The translations under genes were made by a program, and so were the position numbers. DNA of 5,992 nucleotides from CAZGVW01 sp964529265 (GTDB lineage: Bacteria; Planctomycetota; Phycisphaerae; Phycisphaerales; UBA1924). Below the pieces are notes generated by a model, which worked only from the letters and a program-made list of their open reading frames with translations, was not told the origin of the DNA and searched no databases. Of the stretch, positions 1 to 4,019 are shown one piece after another. Positions within the stretch are counted from its first letter, which is position 1. Each line of letters begins with the position of its first letter. The DNA lies in the NCBI GenBank assembly GCA_964529265.1, contig CAZGVW010000215.1, forward strand, positions 1 to 5,992. The letters run 5' to 3'.

Positions 1-15
1 TCCGGCGCGGTCGCC

Positions 16-237
16 CTACCGAGGCTTGGTATCCGTCGTGGGGTCGTCCTCGCGCCGCTCCCGCGCCTGGGCCTTGCGTCGCTTCAGGTTCTCGCGCAAC
101 GCGTCGGCGAGACGCGCCTTGCGCGCCTCCTCGGGGCTCGGTGCCGGGGTTCCGGGGGGCTTCAGCCCCCGGAACCAGCCCCGAACCCGAATCGCCCCGG
201 CGGGGCGAACGAGCGCCCGCGCCCACCCGGCGACCAC
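16..237 (-). CDS. Small basic helical protein of unknown function, coupled to mutL
   Basis: The product is 73 residues and starts with GTG. I do not know its function. Residues 35-63 form a strongly basic, Ala/Arg/Lys-rich probable helix (core ALRENLKRRKAQARERRE) followed by a polar tail. Short proteins ending in this kind of helix are, from memory, common hypothetical proteins in Alphaproteobacteria. The start is chosen because the mutL stop codon runs straight into a purine-rich ribosome binding stretch and then GTG, with only 9 bases between the genes, which suggests translational coupling. Residues 21-30 are encoded by a perfect 11-bp-stem palindrome, so the N-terminal half looks repeat-derived and only the C-terminal half looks conserved. 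No membrane segment or signal peptide is visible. The alternative is that only the C-terminal part is functional, or that the frame is a decayed gene. Confidence 0.55.
   Translation of the reverse strand: MVAGWARALVRPAGAIRVRGWFRGLKPPGTPAPSPEEARKARLADALRENLKRRKAQARERREDDPTTDTKPR
148..176. repeat. REP-like perfect palindrome inside the small gene
   Basis: The left arm GGTTCCGGGGG (148-158) is perfectly complementary to CCCCCGGAACC (166-176), with a 7-base loop. An alternative register closes a TTCA tetraloop on GGGGGC/GCCCCC. The arm sequence TTCCGGGGG recurs at 1047, 3807, 3839 and 3859. It lies in frame and encodes residues 21-30 of the small protein. It could be a REP-like element; a terminator is unlikely because no T-run follows on either strand. 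Confidence 0.6.
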
Positions 238-246
238 TCTCTCCCC
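238..246 (-). promoter_or_regulatory. Coupled ribosome binding site between mutL stop and small gene
   Basis: On the minus strand the mutL TGA is followed by GGGGAGAGA and then the GTG start. This purine-rich stretch is the best Shine-Dalgarno-like sequence in front of any gene in the window. It supports both the GTG start and translation coupled to mutL termination. Confidence 0.5.
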
Positions 247-2169
247 TCACCCCCGCCCAAACCTCTTCTCCAGATCCCGCAACGTCAGCCTGATCGTCGT
301 CGGCCTCCCATGCGGGCAGCTGCTCGAGCGCTCAAACCGCTCCCGCATCTCCAGCAACTCCGACAACTCCTCTTCGCTCAGCCTGTCGCCAGCCTTCACC
401 GCCGCCTTGCACGCCATCATGTCCACCACCGCGTGCAGCGCCTCCTCCTCGCCTGCCGGAAGATCATCCTGCTCCGCCCGCTCCAGCAACTCCCCCAGAA
501 ACTCCGCCGGATCGACCCTCCGCTCGAACAGAAACGTCGGAAACGCGTGAACCGCCGCCGCCCCCGGCCCGATCGCCTCCGCCTCCACCCCCAGCCGCGC
601 CAGGAGCGGCCGCAGCCCCTCCAGCAGCGCCAATCGGTGCGCCTGCGCGCTCACCACCGCCGGCGTCAGCATCCGCTGGCTCTCCAGCGTCCCACCGCCC
701 AGCCGCGACATGATCTGCTCGAACATCACCCGCTCGTGCAGCGCGTGCTGATCGATGATCACCACCCCCTGCTCGTCCTGCGTCACCAGGTAACTGTTGT
801 GCACCTGCAGCACCCGCTCCGCCTGCCTCGCATGCAGAATCGGCCCCGGCGTCGCCGCCTCCCGCGCCCGCTCCGCCTCCACCGCGCGGCGCAGCGCCTC
901 GTAATCAAATGGCGCTCCCCCCGGCGTCGCCAGCGAAGGCCGCTGGAACGTCTCCGCAAATCCGCCTGCGCGCGAAAAATTCGCGCCCTTTGCTTCCGTT
1001 TCCTGTCCCGGAGCGCGCCCGGCGCCGAATTCCGCGCGCATCTCTGTTCCGGGGGCGCTTCCAGGGGCGCCCCACTCCCACCCCGGCGTCAGGTCCGCCG
1101 CCCGCAGCGCCTCGCGCACCGCCCGCAAAACAACGCTGTGCACCAGCGAAGCGTCACGAAAACGCACTTCCGCCTTCGCCGGGTGCACGTTCACGTCCAC
1201 CGCCGTGGGCGACATCGCGATCATGATCGCGGCTGTCGGCTTCCGCCGCGGATCAATCAGCCCCCGATACGCCTCCTGCAGCGCGTGCATCACCGTCTGA
1301 TCGCGCACCGGACGCCCATTCACGAACAATCGCTGCGCCTTCGCCGTCGGCCGCGCCAGCTCCGGCAGCCCCACCACGCCCCACAGCGTGAGTCCGCGCG
1401 CATCGTCGAACACATCCGCCGATACTTCCAGCAGTTTGTCGCCCAATTCCGCGCCCAGAACCGCCTCAACCCGCTCCCGCGGCGAGTGCCCGGGCGCCAG
1501 ATCGACCAGGCTCCGCCCGTCCGCCGTCACACGAAACCCGATCCGCGGGTGCGCCATCGCGAGCGAGCGCACAATTTCGACACAATGGCTCTGTTCCGTG
1601 CCCGGAGCGCGCAAGAACTTGCGCCGAGCGGGCGTATTGAAGAACAGGTTCCGCACGCTCACGGTTGTGCCCACCGGCCCCGAATCCGGGCGCACCGGCG
1701 CAATTTCGGCGCCGGAAGCGTCAATTCGCCACGCGCCGGGCTCATCCGCCGTCCGCGACCGGATCGAAAGCCGCGACACCGCCGCAATCGAAGCCAGCGC
1801 CTCGCCGCGAAAACCCATCGTTCCGATGCGATCCAGATCCTCAACCGTCGAAATCTTGCTCGTCGCGTGCGCCGCAACGGCCATGTCGAGATCTTCGCGC
1901 GAAATTCCGCCCCCATCGTCCGAAACCCGCACCAGTTCGACCCCGCCCTGCTCCAACTCGACAAACACGCGCCCCGCGCCCGCATCCAGCGCGTTGTCCA
2001 CCAGTTCCTTCACCACCGAGGCCGGCCGCTCCACCACCTCGCCCGCCGCGATCTGGTTCACCAGCAGCGCCGGCAGCGCCCGAATCCGCCCCCGCGCGCC
2101 CTTTTCGCGCCATTCCGCGTTCTTCTCGCGCAACTCCGCGCCCCCAATGCCCATTCCCACACCATCCAT
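247..2169 (-). CDS. mutL: DNA mismatch repair protein MutL, endonuclease type
   Basis: MutL couples mismatch recognition by MutS to strand removal. From the ATG at 2169 the protein is 640 residues, normal for the family. The N-terminal GHKL ATPase shows its motifs: ELVDNALDAGA (55-65), DDGGGI (84-89), GTMGFRGEALASI (116-128) and GTTV (167-170). NVHPAKAEVRF (327-337) ends the transducer domain. A Pro/Gly/Ala-rich linker follows (about 360-440), then the C-terminal dimerisation and endonuclease domain with DQHALHERVMFE (473-484, matching DQHA-x2-E-x4-E), ACKAAVKAGD (586-595) and CPHGRP (618-623). These metal-site motifs mark the self-nicking MutL of bacteria without MutH. The frame stays open to 2292, but the conserved core begins only at residue 28 and the extra residues would cover the divergent promoter region. 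ATG at 2154 is an alternative start. Neither start has a good ribosome binding site; a TAGAAT box lies 7 bases upstream of 2169. Confidence 0.95.
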   Translation of the reverse strand: MDGVGMGIGGAELREKNAEWREKGARGRIRALPALLVNQIAAGEVVERPASVVKELVDNALDAGAGRVFVELEQGGVELVRVSDDGGGISREDLDMAVAAHATSKISTVEDLDRIGTMGFRGEALASIAAVSRLSIRSRTADEPGAWRIDASGAEIAPVRPDSGPVGTTVSVRNLFFNTPARRKFLRAPGTEQSHCVEIVRSLAMAHPRIGFRVTADGRSLVDLAPGHSPRERVEAVLGAELGDKLLEVSADVFDDARGLTLWGVVGLPELARPTAKAQRLFVNGRPVRDQTVMHALQEAYRGLIDPRRKPTAAIMIAMSPTAVDVNVHPAKAEVRFRDASLVHSVVLRAVREALRAADLTPGWEWGAPGSAPGTEMRAEFGAGRAPGQETEAKGANFSRAGGFAETFQRPSLATPGGAPFDYEALRRAVEAERAREAATPGPILHARQAERVLQVHNSYLVTQDEQGVVIIDQHALHERVMFEQIMSRLGGGTLESQRMLTPAVVSAQAHRLALLEGLRPLLARLGVEAEAIGPGAAAVHAFPTFLFERRVDPAEFLGELLERAEQDDLPAGEEEALHAVVDMMACKAAVKAGDRLSEEELSELLEMRERFERSSSCPHGRPTTIRLTLRDLEKRFGRG

Positions 2170-2176
2170 GCGCGCG

Positions 2177-2182
2177 ATTCTA
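2177..2182 (-). promoter_or_regulatory. -10-like hexamer of mutL, possibly leaderless
   Basis: The minus strand reads TAGAAT, 5 of 6 matches to TATAAT, ending 7 bases before the mutL ATG at 2169. Transcription would begin at or beside the A of the start codon. No -35 match is visible at 17-bp spacing (AAGCCG). The box also fits the TANNNT pattern known from leaderless genes in some bacteria. It is suggestive only. Confidence 0.35.
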
Positions 2183-2224
2183 CGGCGCAGCAGTCCGCGC
2201 GGCTTTGTCGCGTCCGCTCTTCCC

Positions 2225-2252
2225 TGGTGCCTGGTGCCCGGTGCCTGGTGCC
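2225..2252. repeat. Heptanucleotide tandem repeat, four TGGTGCC units
   Basis: Four contiguous 7-bp units run across the mutL/HIT divergent spacer. Units 1, 2 and 4 are TGGTGCC; unit 3 is CGGTGCC. A partial unit follows at 2253. A perfect 7-bp period could be read in frame only every 21 bp, and the run lies outside both genes as called here. It is probably a slippage-prone short repeat close to the HIT promoter. Confidence 0.75.
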
Positions 2253-2264
2253 TGCCCAGTGCGG

Positions 2265-2270
2265 TATCCT
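2265..2270 (+). promoter_or_regulatory. -10-like hexamer of the HIT gene
   Basis: TATCCT (4 of 6 matches to TATAAT, and a TANNNT match) ends 9 bases before the ATG at 2280. No Shine-Dalgarno sequence lies between them; the spacer is GCCCCCGCC. The -35 position falls in the heptanucleotide repeat and has no consensus match. The arrangement mirrors mutL on the other strand and would give a leader of only about two or three bases. Confidence 0.3.
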
Positions 2271-2279
2271 GCCCCCGCC

Positions 2280-2717
2280 ATGCCCGAGCCAACCATCTTC
2301 GATCGCATCATCTCCGGCGAAATCCCCTGCCACCGCGTCTACGAAGACGAAAAAGTCCTCGCTTTTCTCGATATCAACCCCCTCAGCCGCGGCCACACGC
2401 TCGTCATCCCCAAGGAGCGGGCCGCCACCCTCGACCAACTCTCCGACGACTCCGCCGCCGCCCTCGGCCGCGTCCTCCCCCGCCTCGCCCGCGCCGTCCT
2501 CGCCGCCACCGGCGCCAAAGCCTTCAACATCCTCCAGAACAACGGCGCCGGCGCGCACCAGGCCGTCTTCCACGTCCACTTCCACATCATTCCGAAGTTC
2601 GATGACGGCGCCAAAGGCGGCGCCGGCCTCGGACTCGGGTGGAAACCGAACAAGTTGGATCAGAAAGATGGCGCAGCGCTCGCCGAAACGATCGCTTCGC
2701 GCATCGCACGCGTGTAA
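2280..2717 (+). CDS. HIT-family nucleotide hydrolase (Hit/HinT-like)
   Basis: Histidine triad proteins are cytosolic hydrolases or transferases acting on nucleoside phosphoramidates and related nucleotides through a histidine nucleophile. The 145-residue product has the whole fold: IFDRIISGEIP (6-16), YEDEKVLAFLDINPLSRGH (21-39), LVIPK (41-45), NILQNNGAGAHQ (83-94) and the triad HVHFHII (98-104), whose middle His100 is the expected nucleophile. Length and the C-terminal GWKPN segment resemble the Bacillus subtilis Hit type. The N-terminal cysteine pair of many relatives (CxxC before the first helix) is absent, so the usual zinc site is missing. The ATG fits the conserved N-terminus exactly. 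It diverges from mutL and converges on tRNA-Ser, whose 3' end lies 18 bp after the stop. The substrate cannot be predicted. Confidence 0.93.
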   Translation: MPEPTIFDRIISGEIPCHRVYEDEKVLAFLDINPLSRGHTLVIPKERAATLDQLSDDSAAALGRVLPRLARAVLAATGAKAFNILQNNGAGAHQAVFHVHFHIIPKFDDGAKGGAGLGLGWKPNKLDQKDGAALAETIASRIARV

Positions 2718-2735
2718 TTGCAGCGCGCCGGAAAG

Positions 2736-2823
2736 CGGAGAGGGGGAGATTCGAACTCCCGATACCCACAAGGGGTATACCGGTTTTCGAGACCGGCCCA
2801 TTCAGCCGCTCTGGCACCTCTCC
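2736..2823 (-). tRNA. tRNA-Ser, anticodon CGA
   Basis: This is an 88-base class II tRNA. The acceptor stem pairs GGAGAGG (2823-2817) with CCTCTCC (2743-2737), and the discriminator is G at 2736. The anticodon arm CCGGT-CTCGAAA-ACCGG reads anticodon CGA, decoding UCG. A long variable arm (TATACCC/GGGTAT with a short loop) marks it as serine. The T arm is GGGAG-TTCGAAT-CTCCC. CCA is not encoded (CTT follows the discriminator), so it must be added after transcription. The serine identity is secure from the anticodon, the long variable arm and the G discriminator. Confidence 0.96.
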
Positions 2824-2844
2824 GGGGTGGGAAAGCGGGCGGGC

Positions 2845-2873
2845 ATGGTCCCCCCATGGGGGCCTCGGGTCAA
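2845..2873 (-). promoter_or_regulatory. Candidate tRNA-Ser promoter
   Basis: On the minus strand TTGACC (2873-2868, 5 of 6 matches to TTGACA) is followed after exactly 17 bp by GACCAT (2850-2845, 3 of 6 matches to TATAAT). Initiation about 7 bases later would leave a leader of roughly 14 bases before the tRNA. The -35 box is good and the -10 box is poor. Confidence 0.35.
2847..2864. other. GC-rich hairpin between rsmD and tRNA-Ser
   Basis: GGTCCCC (2847-2853) pairs with GGGGGCC (2858-2864), with one G-T wobble and a CCAT loop. It occupies the spacer of the candidate tRNA promoter and sits downstream of rsmD. No T-run follows, so termination by this hairpin alone is doubtful. Confidence 0.4.
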
Positions 2874-2910
2874 GCGATGGGCTCGGATCGCCGCGGCGGC
2901 GCGTTCGGGG

Positions 2911-2927
2911 AGCGGTGGCTCACCGCT
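2911..2927 (-). terminator. Hairpin overlapping the rsmD stop codon
   Basis: AGCGGTG (2911-2917) is perfectly complementary to CACCGCT (2921-2927) around a 3-base loop. It overlaps the rsmD TGA (2922-2920). The stem is stable but lacks a following T-tract, so it may slow polymerase or protect the 3' end rather than act as a classical intrinsic terminator. Confidence 0.3.
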
Positions 2928-3705
2928 GGCGCATGTAGAGGTGCAGCGCCATGCTGCCGTAGGCGTGCGTTTCGGGGCCGATCGCGCCTTCGATTTCGAG
3001 CGGGATATCGCGCGGGCGCGGGGGCTGGATGGGCGGCGGGGGCGCCGCGGCGTGGGTTTCGTCGTCCATGTCCGAATCGTCGTCCCCGTCTTCCTGCAGG
3101 CGCGCGATTTCGGCGTCGAGATCGGCGAGGTCGAGGAAGATTTTGCCATCCTCGTCATCGATGTCGCCGTAGCCCCCGACCCCACCCGCCGCAGCGGCGC
3201 CCGCCGATTTCTCGGGGAGTTCGCGAAACGGCCAGCGGGTGCGCAACACGGCGTAGCCTTCGTCATCCAGCAGCGAGATGAATCGCGCGAACTGGCCGAA
3301 GACGCGGTGGCGCGTCGCCGGGTCGTCGAGCATCGGGTACGGCGGATCGAAAAAGATCAGGTGCACGGGGCGCGGGCAGCGCGCCAGAGCCGCGGGGCCG
3401 AGCGCATCGCCCGGTACGAGTTCGGCGCGGTCGCCGACATCCAGATCATCGATGTTCGATTGCAGAATGCGCGCGATCTGGCGATCGCGCTCCACGAACA
3501 CGCACCGCGCGGCGCCGCGGCTGAGCGCCTCGAGCCCCACGGCGCCGGTGCCGGCGAAGGCGTCGAGCACGGCCTGATCTTCCGTGTGCCCGCGGAGCAG
3601 GTTGAAGAGCGCCTCGCGCACGCGATCGGGCATGGGGCGCGTGCGGTCGGCGTCGGGCGGGGTGTGGAGTGTTCTGCGGCGAAGATCGCCGCCGATGATG
3701 CGCAT
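2920..3705 (-). CDS. rsmD: 16S rRNA (guanine966-N2)-methyltransferase RsmD with acidic insertion
   Basis: RsmD methylates G966 of 16S rRNA during 30S assembly, using S-adenosylmethionine. The ATG at 3705 matches the family's usual MRIIGG start, although the frame is open for another 102 codons upstream. Diagnostic segments are RTRPMPDRVREALFNLL (21-37), SAM-binding motif I DAFAGTGAVGLEALSRGA (48-65), an acidic strand end FVERD (70-74) and the catalytic DPPY (120-123). At 261 residues it is well above the usual 180-200. The extra length is a low-complexity segment after the last core strand (about 163-240), with an Ala/Gly run, the acidic stretch EDGDDDSDMDDE (205-216) and a proline run. The closing YGSMALHLYMRQR (249-261) resembles the normal family C-terminus, so this is an insertion and not readthrough. 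No Shine-Dalgarno sequence precedes the ATG. Confidence 0.92.
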   Translation of the reverse strand: MRIIGGDLRRRTLHTPPDADRTRPMPDRVREALFNLLRGHTEDQAVLDAFAGTGAVGLEALSRGAARCVFVERDRQIARILQSNIDDLDVGDRAELVPGDALGPAALARCPRPVHLIFFDPPYPMLDDPATRHRVFGQFARFISLLDDEGYAVLRTRWPFRELPEKSAGAAAAGGVGGYGDIDDEDGKIFLDLADLDAEIARLQEDGDDDSDMDDETHAAAPPPPIQPPRPRDIPLEIEGAIGPETHAYGSMALHLYMRQR

Positions 3706-3711
3706 GGGGTG

Positions 3712-3740
3712 AGGAGAGCCGCGGCGGGGGGCGGAGTCAA
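3712..3740 (-). promoter_or_regulatory. Candidate rsmD promoter
   Basis: The minus strand has TTGACT (3740-3735, 5 of 6 matches to TTGACA), a 17-bp spacer and TCTCCT (3717-3712, 3 of 6 matches to TATAAT). The -10 position ends 6 bases before the rsmD ATG, which would make the transcript leaderless and fits the missing Shine-Dalgarno sequence. The -10 match is weak. Confidence 0.35.
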
Positions 3741-3783
3741 GGCGGGCGGGGCGCGGGCCGATGGTTTCTGCTGCGCCGGGCCT

Positions 3784-3867
3784 CCCCGGAACAGCGATTC
3801 CGGGGCTTCCGGGGGTTGCGGGGCGTTTCCGGCGTGGCTTCCGGGGGATTCCGCGGCTTTCCGGGGG
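3784..3867. repeat. TTCCGGGG repeat block upstream of metK
   Basis: TTCC followed by a G-rich tract begins at 3798, 3807, 3827, 3839, 3849 and 3859. Three copies are exact TTCCGGGGG (3807, 3839, 3859). The last three start 10 bp apart, about one helical turn. The first copy also forms a perfect inverted repeat with CCCCGGAA (3784-3791) around a 6-base loop. It could be degenerate REP-like repeats, protein-binding sites or a G-rich structural tract. Confidence 0.6.
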
Positions 3868-3871
3868 CGTT

Positions 3872-3886
3872 GCCGCCCGGGGCGGC
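3872..3886. other. Perfect 6-bp GC hairpin in the metK upstream region
   Basis: GCCGCC (3872-3877) pairs with GGCGGC (3881-3886) across a CGG loop, directly after the TTCCGGGG block. It lies upstream of the candidate metK -10 box and so probably outside that transcript. No T-run follows. Confidence 0.4.
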
Positions 3887-3941
3887 GGGACGTACAGTGC
3901 CCCTCGCCGGCGGGCTTTCATCCGTGTATCCGGATGATCGG

Positions 3942-3947
3942 GATAAT
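3942..3947 (+). promoter_or_regulatory. Candidate metK -10 box
   Basis: GATAAT matches 5 of 6 positions of TATAAT and is the best -10-like sequence ahead of metK, in an otherwise GC-rich spacer. No good -35 box is seen (TTCATC at 3917-3922 is weak and 19 bp away). Initiation near 3954 would give a leader of about 65 bases holding the terminator-like hairpin. Confidence 0.35.
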
Positions 3948-3963
3948 GACTTGCCCGCCCGGG

Positions 3964-3984
3964 AGGCCGAAACCGCGGCTTTTT
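3964..3984 (+). terminator. Terminator-like hairpin in the metK leader
   Basis: AGGCCG (3964-3969) can pair with CGGCTT (3976-3981), including one G-T wobble, around the loop AAACCG. The descending arm runs into five T (3980-3984). A stem followed by a T-run is the form of an intrinsic terminator, and it lies about 35 bases before the metK start. CGGC (3976-3979) could instead pair with GCCG (4002-4005) beside the ribosome binding site, giving two exclusive folds. The stem is short, so attenuation is only a hypothesis. Confidence 0.35.
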
Positions 3985-4004
3985 CTCACCGATAGACACG
4001 CGCC

Positions 4005-4008
4005 GGAG
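4005..4008 (+). promoter_or_regulatory. metK ribosome binding site
   Basis: GGAG lies 11 bases before the ATG at 4020, slightly far but the only purine-rich match. GCTTT at 3978-3982 could pair with GGAGC (4005-4009) through three Watson-Crick and two G-U pairs, which would hide this site. Confidence 0.5.
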
Positions 4009-4019
4009 CATCCACGTTC

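Larger units (their letters stand above)
3706..4019. other. Divergent rsmD/metK intergenic region without a supported gene
   Basis: This 314-bp spacer holds the upstream sequences of both rsmD and metK. From left to right it contains a possible rsmD promoter (3712-3740), a TTCCGGGG-rich repeat block (3784-3867), a 6-bp GC hairpin (3872-3886), a metK -10 candidate (3942-3947), a terminator-like hairpin (3964-3984) and the metK ribosome binding site. Open frames run through it, but none has family similarity or a credible start. Confidence 0.7.

Noticed and set aside
2170..2292. N-terminal extension of MutL to the GTG/ATG-type start at 2292
   Set aside because: It would overlap the HIT start and be encoded by the heptanucleotide repeat. 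The conserved MutL N-terminus lies well downstream, so the ATG at 2169 is preferred.
2700..2950. A replication origin at the skew change
   Set aside because: No DnaA-box-like TTATNCACA sequences or AT-rich unwinding region are visible, and no origin-associated genes lie here.
3706..4011. N-terminal extension of RsmD by 102 residues
   Set aside because: The family begins at MRIIGG, and the extension is encoded by the TTCCGGGG block and the metK promoter region, with no recognisable domain.
3920..4019. A known SAM-I, SAM-II or SAM/SAH riboswitch ahead of metK
   Set aside because: I looked for the conserved cores of these classes from memory and found only a GGAGCA-like end and a weak pairing, without the required first stem. 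It is kept only as a hypothesis about an attenuator.
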